A DNA stretch of 64,000 nt, from contig OZ026546.1 of the NCBI GenBank assembly GCA_964020155.1, forward strand, positions 5,886,400-5,950,399. The letters are read 5' to 3'. Under the pieces are notes generated by a model that ran no database searches, was not told the DNA's origin, and saw nothing but the letters and a program-made list of their open reading frames with translations. Shown in pieces: positions 1 through 11,172 of the stretch. Position 1 is the stretch's first letter; each line of letters begins with the position of its first letter. The translations under genes and the position numbers were made by a program. The stretch comes from Chondrilla cf. caribensis. Lineage: Eukaryota; Porifera; Demospongiae; Chondrillida; Chondrillidae.

Positions 1-401
1 AGAACAGGATATATGAAGCCACCACTTGTACTATTTGACGAAACTATCTCTAAGCTCTCACGTGATACTAAAAAGGCAATTTCTGTCCAAAGCATGTAAA
101 TAACCCTTATTGCATGGAGGATCGTATATGATCTCTCATTGATTGCTGTAATGATTACAAAATATAGTTCAGTAAATTCTATTGCATTATTTGATTGTAT
201 AATATTGTTCTTGAGGGTGATAATTGGTGATAAATTTGGAATTATTGAATGAATATTACATACTTTCACACACTGCACACAAGTGGAGGTATATATTTTG
301 TTACATGTGTATGTATTGTATGTGTAGTATCTGATACAAATATATACCCACAGTACAGATTATGGGAATACATACACTGAGCAATTACACAATTTTCCAA
401 A
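1..401. other. 3' flank of U1
   Basis: AT-rich, with TATG/GTAT-rich stretches. It is a version of the 3' flank that follows most units (for example GATTACAAAATATA, CACACACTGCACAC, GGGAATACATACACTGAG). No coding sequence and no canonical AATAAA seen close to the stop. Confidence 0.5.
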
Positions 402-1424
402 TCATATGCTCTTCCAGTTGAACTTCATCTTCATTTCAGCCACCTTGAAGGAGTACCACCCTCCACCAGGTTTGGCTCTATACCATGTAACCCCTTTTAC
501 ATCCTGAACTCCTCCAGTCAAGTACTCACCGTTAAGATTAGCAAGGTGGCATCCCTTGTACCACCAACCCCCTCTGTTTGAGACTGCACAATTCCCACCA
601 GAACTGTCATGATCTTGGTCGTAGGTAGAGAACATCTGTCCACTGAGGGAGGAGAGTCGATCTTTTACATTCCCGCTGTATCCCGACACATTCATTCTAA
701 AGTTAGTACTACTGTCTCCGACTACGAACTGGGAATATTCGGCATAGTAAGAGTTACCTTCCCAGTCTCCTAACTCCACTCTCAGTTTGGTTCCAGGAAA
801 GCTGCTTGTCATGCAGTGGATGTTGTCCAGTCCCATCCAGAATTCCTGTCTGGGATTTCCAAATCCATTGATGTATTCAGTCCAATTACGATAGAATCCA
901 ACTGCTCCATTGAATCTTCTCTGGAAGACAGTCCAGTTTCCTCTCATGTCACAATAAGCTGTGAAGGGTCCACACCCACAGTCCATTGTGTAGACTCCAG
1001 AACGCAAGCATACTTCGCGATAAACCTGTTCACATCCACAAGGTGGTTGACATATGTCAGGGTCATGACTTTTAGCATTACCTGTACAAACAACGGGGGT
1101 TGTAATGTTCCCATCTGAGTTCTTGTTTGCATGAACAGTGACACATATTGTCCCTGTTACTGTGGACAGAGTAAAGGTGTATGCACATAGATATACACTA
1201 GGCCTAGGCCACATATGCAATACAATATAATCCATTCCTTATTCTACAGTATGTATGTTAGAATATACTGTTGATTCCTGTGTATGTGTAGTGTTTGTTG
1301 CAATTCAACCACACACCACATGTCCTTTATCCACTGTGCACCCAGTCCATGTACCAAGTTACTTACATTCTTGAAATGCTGCCACTGATATTATCCCAAG
1401 GAAAATAGTGACCTTAGAGAACAT
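402..1424 (-). CDS. U1: secreted fibrinogen-related domain protein, two exons
   Basis: Exons: 1424..1367 and 1081..402 (stop), 245 aa. Exon 1 encodes a hydrophobic signal peptide (MFSKVTIFLGIISVAAFQE); the GTAAGT donor and TTTGTACAG acceptor split a Cys codon in phase 1. The mature protein starts CNAKSHDPDIC, has a CGCEQVYREVC stem, then a full FRe[30 protein letters not shown] core (here [11 protein letters not shown]), calcium-site residues DQDHDS, NCA...GCH cysteine pair, NLNGEYLTGG and an EMKMKF end. FReDs are calcium-dependent lectin or protein-binding modules; extracellular secretion is inferred. Oddity: the C-terminus runs on as NWKSI instead of stopping after KFN. The reading frame stays open through the acceptor into the intron, but exon 1 fixes the splice. 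Confidence 0.85.
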
Positions 1425-1510
1425 TGTTATTTCTCTTGTTCTTCTCTGAACTTCCTCTCTTCCTGTCGGTATTCCTCTAGTGACAGCTGATTCTGCTGAT
1501 TCACCCATCT

Positions 1511-1585
1511 TCTTATATAGCCGTAGTTGAGGATGAGAATGACGCATGTTGAGCTGTCATGGTAATTTCACATTGCCATGGTGAC
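1511..1585 (-). promoter_or_regulatory. U1 promoter: TATA box, CRE-like and paired X-box-like motifs
   Basis: Read on the minus strand: GTCACCATGGCAAT and ATTACCATGACAGC (X-box-like), then ATGCGTCATT (CRE-like), then CTATATAAG about 90 nt before the ATG. Same order as in the other units. Confidence 0.6.
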
Positions 1586-2115
1586 ATAACAGCATTAACT
1601 GAGAGTGGAATATGCCAGGATTCATGTTATTCCAGTGGTTGGTTAGTGGTTGTGTGTTGTAGAACAACAACTCACCTCACGGATCTGTGTCTGTGAGTGT
1701 GCAGGTCTTCTTTGTGTGGTATAATAGTACAGTTTGTCTTACTTGTATGTATGCCATAATAAATGTTTGTAGCAGCTGCCACTTGTCCCAAACTAGCATA
1801 TTACTCTATGGCTGATCCATGGTGGTTTGCCATATTGAAAGTATTTTATACTCTACATCTCTAATATAAATAACTCTATCATACATTATGCATTCATTAT
1901 GTAATATATCATTGAAACTATGTAATCAGAGATTAACAATAATGTAATCAGATCCACACATTGTATACATATACGTACATGTTGAGGTATACATAAAATA
2001 ATATGTGATTGAGTATCAAGGTGTAACATACGTACATATGCACGTATGTACATGGAGTGCACACAGGAATACACACACGAAGTTGTTAGCAGAATTCTAC
2101 AAATGATGTGCCTGT
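1586..2115. other. Spacer: distal upstream block of U1 and 3' flank of U2
   Basis: Positions 1600-1700 hold the distal upstream block found at most units (GTTATTCCAGTGGTTGGTTAG). The remainder is AT-rich 3' flank with CGTACATATG-type repeats. No gene seen. Confidence 0.5.
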
Positions 2116-3249
2116 CTAGGTAAACTTCATCTTCATTTCAACCACCTTGAAGGAGTAGTGCCCTCCACCAGGTATGGCATTGTACCATGTAACCCCTTTT
2201 GGATCCTTAACTCCTCCAGTCAAGTACTCACCGTTGACATTAACATCGTGGCACCAACCGTACCACCAACCCCCTCTGCCTGTGACTGCACAATTGCCCC
2301 CACTTTTGCTGTCATGATCTTGGTCGTAGGTAGTGAACATCCGTCCACTGTGGTAGGAGAGCTGATTTCCGGCATTCCCGCTGTATCCCGACACGCTCAT
2401 TCTATAGTTAGTACTACTGTCTCCAACTATGAACTGGGAGTATTCGGCATAGTAAGAGTTCCCTTCCCAGTCTCCTAACTCCACCCTCAGTTTGGTTCCA
2501 GGAATACTGTTCGTCATGCAGTGGATGTTGTCCAGTCCCATCCAGTATTCTCCATTGGGTTTTCCAAATCCATTGACGTAATTATTCCAATTGCGATAGA
2601 ATCCAACTGCTCCATTGAATCTTCTCTGGAAGACAGTCCAGTTTCCTCTCATGTCACAATAAGCAGTGAAGGGTCCACACCCACAGTCCATGGTGTAGAC
2701 TCCAGAGTGGGAACACACGCGTTCATAAACCTGTTCACATCCACAAGGTGGTGATGTTTGTTGACATGTGTCATGATCATGACCTTTAGCATAGCCTACA
2801 AGGTGTAGAAGTCAGATTGGATATTCTGCGTTTGGTTTGCAGTTAATGTGTCAGTTTTTAGAGAATACTAAGTTTCTATCTAGTTTATAGTATGGCTGGT
2901 ATTTGCAGTACTTGCTTACCTGGTAAACCAATAAATTTTTAAGTTATGTGTATTATACTTGAAATAGTAAAAGTGCATATGTTGAATGATAGAAATATTC
3001 CAGGCTTAGACCACCTGTACAGTACAGTACAGTGTATTTCAATTCTTATTTTACAAAATTTATGTTCAAATATTCTGTAAATATGCACCTGTGTGTAGTG
3101 TTTGCTATGAATCAAACACTAATCACATGTATGTATGTACATCATCCACTGTGCACACAGTTCTGGTACACTATTGTACCAAGATACTTACATTCTTGAA
3201 ATGCTGCCACTGATATTATCCCAAGGAAAATAGTGACCTTAGAGAACAT
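2116..3249 (-). CDS. U2: secreted fibrinogen-related domain protein, two exons
   Basis: Exons: 3249..3192 and 2795..2116, 245 aa, intron 396 bp with TTGTAG acceptor. Stem: CYAKGHDHDTCQQTSPPCGCEQVYERVC. The FReD is complete: [33 protein letters not shown], calcium-site DQDHDSKSGG, NCAVTGRGGWWYGWCHDVNVNG. The last residue before the stop is Thr (KFT). The variable patch carries WYGWCH, shared only with U23. N-glycosylation sequons are visible at GNWT and NVSG-type positions. The 5' leader is about 9 nt shorter than in other units, in the CTTGTTCTT stretch before the ATG. Confidence 0.85.
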
Positions 3250-3324
3250 TGTTCTTTCTCTGAACTTCCTCTCTTCCTGTCAGTATTTCTCTAGTGAGAG
3301 CTGATTCTTCTAATTCACCCATCT

Positions 3325-3399
3325 CCTTATATAGCTGTTGTTGAGGATGAAAATGACGTATGTTGAGTTGCCATGGCAATATCATATTGCCATGGTGAC
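3325..3399 (-). promoter_or_regulatory. U2 promoter
   Basis: The proximal X-box-like site (plus strand GTTGCCATGGCAAT) is one base from the palindromic RFX consensus. Distal ATTGCCATGGTGAC, CRE-like TGACGTATG and TATATAAGG are all present. Confidence 0.65.
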
Positions 3400-4691
3400 A
3401 TAGCAGCATAAACTGAAAAGTGGAACATGCCAGGATTCATGTTATTCCAGTGGTTGGTTAGTGGTTGTGTGTTGTAGGACAACAACTCACCTCAAGGATC
3501 AGTGTCTGTAGTGTGAAGGTCTTCTTCATGTGCTGGTATGGGTTATATCCCTTCTGTCAACTCTGTGTACTACATGCACTGCATTGTGTACCATGTCATG
3601 CTATGTACATGGTGACATACACCAGTACAGTTGTATAATATGTGTCTTATATGAATTAGTACATATGTTCACACGACAGTGTCCCTCTAGTGGTAGCTGG
3701 TCACACACCTCCTCATGTGTGTAGCCTGCAGTTGAAAGTGATGTACCTGAGTTGCCATGGCAAGTTCACATTGCCATGGTGACATAGTAGTGCAAACTGA
3801 AAATGGAGTATGACAGGATTCATGTTATGTATCCACCACAATTTCCCACTATCAATATAATTATACTAATAGTGATGATGTCCTGTTAATCTGCCGTATC
3901 TTTTGAAGTTGAATTGCAGACACAATAATTTATGAGGATTCACTGTAATTGGTCAGTGTCTGCAGTGTTGAGGTCTCTCTCATGTGCTGATATGGGTTAT
4001 TTCCCTTCTGTTAACACTGTGTGCTACATCACTACATTGTGTACCATGTCACTTTGAGTACATATGTATACACATTTACATATTACATGCATTTACATAG
4101 TCAAGTCCAGTTGTATATGTCTACTATTTGAACTAGATCACCATTGTGATATGGCATATGTAGCCTAATAATTATAACTGTACAATAAATTTCAGCAAAT
4201 GTTTTGTTGTTGATAATTTTCTAGAGTTAATACTGTTTCAATAGCTATCTAGTGGATGTGTGTAGCCTATGACCCAACTACTCACAGTGATCTGTACATA
4301 ATGTTAGTGTTGTGTGAATGTAGATGTACCTACGTATGTAATAATTATTGTACATCACTGTGTGCTTTGTGATTTAATGTAGATATTGTGATTTCTCCTT
4401 GATCACTGTTATCCTTAAAAACGTGATTCAATAATTTCAATTACAATGAATAGTTGATTATTATTGCTGAAAATAATAGATTGGAATCTGAAAAATGAAT
4501 ATTATTAATTTCACACAAAGCACACATATTGAAGCATATATGTTATGAGTATCAAAGTTTGATGTGCATATTTGTACATGTGTAGATGCATTTGCATGCA
4601 ATAGACACACAATACTAAACTGAATACTGAACTTCCTCTCTTCCTGTCAGTATTGCCCTAGTAATTGCTGATTCTGTAAATTCACCCATCT
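3400..4691. other. Gene-free spacer with recurring block
   Basis: Contains the distal upstream block of U2, a detached X-box pair at 3751-3783 (GTTGCCATGGCAAG ... TTGCCATGGTGAC), and a block at about 3830-4560 that recurs at about 39.2-39.9 and 40.7-41.2 kb. Short ORFs here repeat between copies only because the DNA repeats; none has family features. Confidence 0.5.
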
Positions 4692-4766
4692 CCTTATATA
4701 GACAAAGTTGAGGATGAGTTTGATGCATGTTGTGTTGCCATGATAATTTTACATTGCCATGGTGAA
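4692..4766 (-). promoter_or_regulatory. Orphan FReD promoter without a gene
   Basis: TATATAAGG and both X-box-like motifs are present, and the 5' leader up to about GAGGAAGTTCAG is recognisable to position 4629. Sequence then jumps to 3'-flank type (4500-4620): exon 1, intron and exon 2 are missing. Confidence 0.55.
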
Positions 4767-5651
4767 ATAGCAGCATAAAGTGAAATTAGAATATACCAGG
4801 ATTCATGTTTAGTGGATGTGTGTTGTAGGACAACAACTCACCTCAAGAATCAGTGCTTGTGAGTATGTGTGAAGCTCCTCCTTGTATGGTTATATGGGTT
4901 CCCCCATTGTGTAAATGCAGTAACAGTTGTTCATACTACAGCTAGTATTTGTCCCAAACTGTCATGTTGCATGGTACGTATGTGATGGTCACATTGGAAG
5001 CCATTTTATGTTCTATTTACGGAATATGCATAGGTTGCATAGGCATACATGTTACACAACATTATGCAGTCAACAGCCATTTTGTGCAATAGTTTAAAGT
5101 TATCTCAAAGGAATGGCTTTTATTATCACTCTCACCCTCTGCATACATATTAGTATATATTATATGTCACTGAGTATCATACAGGCTTGTGATGTGCATA
5201 TGTGTATGTGCTCTATTTTTCAATGGTGTGACTTAAAAATGGGAATATGAATTAAGCCACTGCTTGTACTATTCAATGAAACTATCTCAAAGCTTTCGCG
5301 ATACCGAAGATGTAATTCCTGTCAGATGTGCGAAACTGACCCTTTTCATATAGAGGGTCACATATGATCTCTCATTGATTGCTGTTATGATTACAACATG
5401 TAATTCATTAAATTCAATTGCATTATTTGATGGCATAATATTGTTCTTGAGAGTGATAATTGGTGATTAATGTGGAATTAATGAATGATGTTATTACTTT
5501 CACACAATGCATACATGTGGAGGTATATATTATGTTAAGAGTATCAAAGTATATTGTGTATGTGTATGTGTAGATGCAAGTGTGTACATGCAGTACATAT
5601 GGGAATGCACACACAGAGTGATTAACACTTACTTCCAAATCATGTGCTCTT
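4767..5651. other. Spacer before U3
   Basis: Distal upstream block of the orphan promoter (to about 5150), then the common 3' flank of U3 with GATTACAACATGTAATTC and GGGAATGCACACACAG. No gene seen. Confidence 0.45.
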
Positions 5652-7079
5652 CTAGTTAAACTTCAGCTTCATTTCAACCACCTTTAAAGAGTACCACCCT
5701 CCACCAGGTTTGAAATTATACCATATAACCCCTTTTACATCTGCAACTCCTCCAATCAAGTACTGACCATTGAGATTAACATGGTGGCAGTTGTTGTACC
5801 ACCAACCCCCTCTGAATAAGACGGCACAATTCCTACCCCCACTGCTGTCATGATCTTGGTCGTAGGTAGAGAACATCTGTCCACTGTGGTAGGAGAGCTG
5901 ATCCCCGGCATTTCCGCTGTATCCCGAAACATTCATTCTATAGTTAGTACTACTGTCTCTGACTATGAACTGGGAGTATTCGGCATAGTAAGAGTTGCCT
6001 TCGCAGTCTCCTAACTCCACCCTCAGTTTAGTTCCAGGGTACGTGTTTGTCATACAGTGGATGTTGTCGAGCCCCATCCAGTGTTCTCCATTGGGCTTTC
6101 CGTATCCATTAACATATTCAGTCCAATTGCGATAGAATTCAACTCCTCCATTGAATCTTCTCTGGAAGACGGTCCAGTTTCCTCTCATGTCACAATAAGC
6201 ATTGAAGGGTCCACACCCACAGTCCATGGTGTAGATCCCGGAATGTGAGCATACTTCCTGGTGTACTTGTTCACATCCACAAGGGAGGGGTTGGCAGGCA
6301 TCGTGACCCTTAGCATAGCCTACAAGGTGTATAATACAGAATGTTAGATTTTACTTTGTTTCAATGTATTCTTTAAATGTTTACTTTACAGTAAATGTGT
6401 CATTGAGAAGATTTGGTTTGAGGAGATTTCAAGTTACCCATAGTTTATAGTACAGTCTGTATGTGCAGTACGTGCTTGCTACCTAAACCAATTGAAGCTA
6501 CATTTCACCATAAATGGTATATCATGGCCGGCGCCATAGGGGCGGCCATAGCTGCCCCACTTTTTGTTTTCAAGACCAGTTTGAGTTAATACCTTTAACC
6601 GCTTGAGCATTGTTGCAGTCCACGCTGTATACGTAGTAGACTGCAACCGTACTCACTCCATTTTGTCGTGACATCAAAGTCGCCTTTACATAATGCCATA
6701 GTCGCCACTATGAGACACGCTATTCGCCAGCTTACAGCTATCTGGAAAATGAGCAAGGGTCTAGCATCAGAAGCCTCACTGGCCTCCCCACTTTAAAAGA
6801 GCTGGCTCCAGCACTGTATATGCATGTGTGTAGAACGATGTAATAGATTGGTCTTAGCCCACTTGTATGTAGTGTTTCAATTCTCATTTTACAGAATGTA
6901 TGTTATAATCTTCTGTAAATATACACCTGTGTGTAGTGCTTGTTGCAAATCAACCACACACCACATGTCCTTTACCCACTGTGCACACAATCCTGGTACA
7001 CGATTGTACCAAGATACTTACATTCTTGAAATGCTGCCACTGATATTATCCCAAGGAAAATAGTGACCTTAGAGAACAT
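5652..7079 (-). CDS. U3: secreted fibrinogen-related domain protein, two exons
   Basis: Exons: 7079..7022 and 6319..5652, 241 aa. The intron is 702 bp, lengthened by an inserted element at 6523-6816. It belongs to the group with a shorter stem: [24 protein letters not shown]. The variable patch reads DHDSSGGRNCAVLFRGGWW and NNCHHVNLNGQYLIGG. Two unusual changes sit in the otherwise invariant central tract: GDCEG instead of GDWEG, which adds an unpaired-looking cysteine, and VRDSS instead of VGDSS. The frame is open throughout, so it is called a gene, but these changes may reduce function. Confidence 0.82.
6523..6816. mobile_element. Short non-autonomous element in U3 intron
   Basis: Flanked on both sides by TATAT (6518-6522 and 6817-6821). 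Relatives of this intron (for example at 20465) have one TATAT and no insert, so the 294 bp are an insertion. The ends CATGGCCGGCGCCAT and, inverted, CAGTGCTGGAGCCAG match at 10 of 15 positions. It is more GC-rich than its surroundings. No ORF. Confidence 0.65.
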
Positions 7080-7166
7080 TGTTCTTTCTCTTGTTCTTCT
7101 CTGAACTTCCTCTCTTCCTGTTGGTATTCCTCTAGTTATAGCTGATTCTGCTGATTCACCCATCTC

Positions 7167-7240
7167 CTTATATAGCTGAAGTTTAGGATGAGAATGACGT
7201 ATGTTGAGTTGCCATGGTAATTTCACATTGCCATGGTGAC
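7167..7240 (-). promoter_or_regulatory. U3 promoter
   Basis: TATATAAGG, CRE-like TGACGTATG, and the X-box-like pair GTTGCCATGGTAAT / ATTGCCATGGTGAC with CCATGG cores 19 bp apart. Confidence 0.65.
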
Positions 7241-8126
7241 ATAACAGTATAACCTGAAAGTAGAATATACCAGGATTCATGTTATTCCAGTGGTTGGTTA
7301 GTGGTTGTGTGTTGTAGGACAACAACTCACCTCAAGAATCTGTGTCTGTGAGTACGTGTGAAGTTGTATGGTTATATGGTTCCCCCCATTGTGTAAATGC
7401 AGAAACAGTTGTTCATACTACAGCTGGTATTTGTCCCAAACTGTCATGTTGCATGGTACGTGTGATGGTCACATTGGAAGCCATTTTTTGTTCTATTTAC
7501 GGAATATGCATAGGAAAGTTACACAGTCAACAGCCATTCTGTGTACTAGTTTAAAATTATCTCAAAGGAATGGATAATGTTATCACTCTCACCCTCTGCA
7601 TACATATTGGGATATATTATTATGTCACTGAGTATCATGCAGGGTGTGATGTGGCTATGTGTATATGTGCTCTATTTTAAATACTGTGACTTAAGAATGA
7701 GAATATGAATTAAGCCACTGCTTGTACTATTCAATGAAACTATCTCAAAGCTTTCACGTGATACCAAAGATGTAATTCCTGTCAGATGTGCAAAACTGAC
7801 CTTTTCATATAGAGGGTCACATATGATCTCTCATTGATTGCTGTTATGATTACAAAATGTTATTTAGTAAATTCAATTGCATTATTTGATTGTATAATAT
7901 TGTTCTTGAGAGTGATAATTGGTGATTAATGTGGAATTATTGAATGAATATTACATACTTTCACACACTGCACACAAGTGGAGGTATCTATTTTGTTATG
8001 AGTATCAAAGTATAATGTTTATATGTGTATGTATTGTACGTGTAGATGCATGTGTGTACATGCAGTACATGTGGGAATGCACACACAGTGTAATTAGAAC
8101 ATATTTTTTCTTAATCGTGTGCTCTT
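7241..8126. other. Spacer U3-U4
   Basis: Distal upstream block of U3 to about 7660, then the 3' flank of U4. The small ORFs near 7342-7577 recur at 41.4, 53.3 and 61.0 kb with the repeated DNA and show no protein-like constraint. Confidence 0.45.
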
Positions 8127-9145
8127 CTAGTTAAGCTTTAGCTTCATTTCAGCCATCTTGAAGGAGTAAAACGCTCCACCAGGTTTGGCGTTATACCATG
8201 TAACCCCTCCTGCCTCATCAACTCCTCCAGTGTAGTACTCACCATTGAGATTAGCATGGTGGCAGTTGTTGAACCACCAACCCCCTCTGCCTTCACCTGC
8301 ACAATTCTTATTCCAATTGTCATGATCTTGGTCGTAGGTAGTGAACATCTGTCCACTGTGGTAGGAGAGCTGATCCCCGGCATTCCCACTGTATCCCGAC
8401 ACACTCATTCTATAGTTAGTACTACTGTCTCCAACTATGAACTGGGAGTATTCGGCATAGTAAGAGTTACCTTCCCAGTCTCCTAACTCCACCCTCAGTT
8501 TGGTTCCAGGATAAGTGTTTGTCATGCAGTGGATGTTGTCCAGTCCCATCCAGTATTCTCCATTGGGGTTTCCAAATCCATTGACATATTCTGTCCAATT
8601 GCGATCGAATTCAACTGCTCCGTTGAATCTTCTCTGGAAGACGGTCCAGTTTCCTCCCATGTCACAATAAGCAGTGAAGGGTCCACACCCACAGTCCATG
8701 GTGTAGAATCCAGAGTTGAAACACACATCTCGATAAACCTGTTCACATCCACAAGGTGGTGATGTTTGTTGACAGTTGTTGTGATCATTAGCACTACCTG
8801 TACAAATGATGAGGTTTGTAATGTTTGCATCTGAGTCCTTTTTAGCATGAACAGTGACACATATTGTCCCTATCACTGTGGACAGAGTAAAGCAGTATGC
8901 ACGTTGATATACACCAGGCCTAGGCCACATGTGCAGTCGGTATAATCCATTTCATATTCTACATTGTGTATGTTTGAATGTACTGTTCATGCCTGTGTGT
9001 GTAGTGTTTGTTGTGAATCAACCACACACCAAATATACGTACATCATCCACTGTGCACACAGTCCTGGTACACTCTAAGTTACTTACATTCTTGAAATGC
9101 TGCCACTGATATTATCCCAAGGAAAATAGTGACCTTAAGTAACAT
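8127..9145 (-). CDS. U4: secreted fibrinogen-related domain protein, two exons
   Basis: Exons: 9145..9088 and 8797..8127, 242 aa, intron 290 bp, acceptor TTTGTACAG. The signal peptide starts MLLKVT, two changes from the family form. Stem: CSANDHNNCQQTSPPCGCEQVYRDVCFNSGF. The FReD has CDMGGNW and a distinct patch: DHDNWNKNCAGEGRGGWWF, NNCHHANLNGEYYTGG, then VDEAGG; the C-terminus is LKLN. Its partner in the duplicated block is U19. The frame also runs open through the acceptor to about 8930 (WPRPGVYQRAY...), which is treated as intron. Confidence 0.85.
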
Positions 9146-9231
9146 TGTTCTTTCTCTTGTTCTTCTCTGAACTTCCTCTCTTCCTGTCAGTATTCCTCCA
9201 GTGACAGCTGTTTCTGCTAGCTCACCCATCT

Positions 9232-9306
9232 CCTTATATAGCTGTAATTGGGGATGAGAATGACGTATGTTGAGTTGTCATGGTGATTTTATGTTACCAA
9301 GGTGAC
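9232..9306 (-). promoter_or_regulatory. U4 promoter
   Basis: TATATAAGG and TGACGTATG are present. The X-box-like motifs are variants: GTTGTCATGGTGAT and GTTACCAAGGTGAC, the latter a good match to GTTRCC-NN-GGYRAC. Confidence 0.6.
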
Positions 9307-11172
9307 TTACCACATAAACTTGAATAGCCCTCAATTGACATATATTGATTTGTCATAGTGATTTCACATTACCATGGCAATGTAGTAGTGTACAAACTAT
9401 CAGTGTGGCACTGTCATAGTGTGTGTTGCTGCAGTAATCATTTATTGATAGCATGTAGCATAACCTCTTCCGTCTCACCACAAGGAACCTTGTCTGTAGT
9501 GTACATGTCTTCTTGTTGTGAGTTGGCAATTGTCCTCCTAATGTGTATTTATACTGTGACATCCTATGTGCAGTGTGCACACTCGTAGTATGGAGGGTCT
9601 TATTTGTATACTGGTATAGTTTGTTCCCTCGTATTAATATAAGTACTTTCTTAGCTATATGAGCATCTGTCTCAAATGTCATCTAAAGGATCTGTGTCTG
9701 TAGTGTGAAGGTCTTCTTTGTGTGCTGGTATGGGTTGTATCCCTTCTGTCAACTCTGTGCACTACATATACTGCACTGTGTACCATGTCATGCTATGTAC
9801 GTAGTAACATGGACCAGTACAGACCAGTTGTGTATCTCTCATATATATACTGTATATAATCAGATCTATAGTATATGATATGTATAAATGACAATATTCC
9901 TCTAGTGATAGCTGTTTCAGCTATAGTTCACACACCATCCTACATGTCACCTCAAAGATCTATGTCGGCAGTGATGGGGTCTTACTGGTGTGTTGATATG
10001 GGTTATTTCCCTACTGTAAACACTGTGTGCTACATGTAATAGTTGTATCCTGCCTAGGTGTGCTGCAGCACACCTAGGCAGGATACAACTATCTTGTATT
10101 CTGGCATGGTGAATAATAGACAATTTATACGGCAGATATGTGCATAGTCCAATACAACATATTATATGCAATAGAAATGTGTTTACTAATTTCCTGCCTT
10201 GTTCTCACGCAATTAATCCCAACAATGAAACCTGTCTGGTGACCTGTGCACACATTAGTGACCTGTGCTTCCAGCGCTGATGTGTGCACACTTTCCTCTT
10301 TGATCTTTCGCCGAACCAGGATACAACACTACATTGTGTACCATGTCTCACTGAGTACATACAGTATGTATACCCATACATGCATTCACATACATATGTA
10401 CACAAGTACAGTCGTATATGTCTACTATTCAAACTATAGTACATACAGTATGTAACCGGTATGCATGACAGATTTCCTGAATGGGTAATCTTGGATTACT
10501 GCTCATTTCATTTTTGCTGTAGGTAATCTTTATCTCAATCCAGATATAATGATTTCATGTATGATTTGTTGTCTATTTTGTGTTATAGTTAAAATTATCT
10601 CAAAGGAATGGATAATGTTATCACTCTCACCCTCTGTATACATAATGGGATATATTATATGTCACTGAGTATCATGCAGAGTGTGATGTGCCTATGTGAT
10701 CTATTTTTAAGTGCCATATCTTAAGAACAGGATAGATATGAAGTTGCTGCACTATACCATTCAATGTACTTAACTACGAATCTCCAAGCTATCACGTGAT
10801 CCCAAAAATGCAATTTTTCTCAGATGCAGGAAAAAGACTCCCTTCGCACAAAGGTCACATATGATCTCTCATTGATTGCTGTTATGATTACAAAATGTAA
10901 TTCGGTAAATTCTATTCCATAATTTTGGTTGTATAATAGTGTTCTTGCATAAGAGTGATATTAATTGGTAATTGATTTGGAATTAATGAATGATTTTATT
11001 ACTTTCACACACTGCACACATGTGGAGGTAAATATTATATTATGAGTATTAAAGTATAATGTGCATATGTGAATGTACTGTATTGTATGTGTAGATGCAA
11101 GTGTGTACCTGCAGTACATATGGGAATGCACACACAGTGTGAATAACACAATTATCCAAATCATGTGCTCTT
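9307..11172. other. Long gene-free spacer U4-U5
   Basis: Holds weakly X-box-like pairs (about 9345-9380), a block starting near 9420 with AAGGAACCTTGTCTGTAG that recurs at 43.5, 44.4 and 63.1 kb, the palindromic insertion at 10039-10328, and the U5 3' flank. No supported gene. Confidence 0.5.
10039..10328. mobile_element. Palindrome-headed MITE-like insertion
   Basis: Begins with a perfect 54-bp palindrome (10039-10092, centre CTGCAG, no spacer) and ends with CAGGATACAAC at 10318-10328, the inverted form of its GTTGTATCCTG start. The duplicated block at 44.95 kb has continuous sequence (GTGTGCTATATCACTACATTG) at this place, so about 290 bp were inserted here or lost there. No ORF of note. 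Confidence 0.65.

Noticed and set aside
10246..10455. Gene inside the palindromic insertion
   Set aside because: The ORF there extends from the insert into flanking CATACATATG repeats and has no family features.
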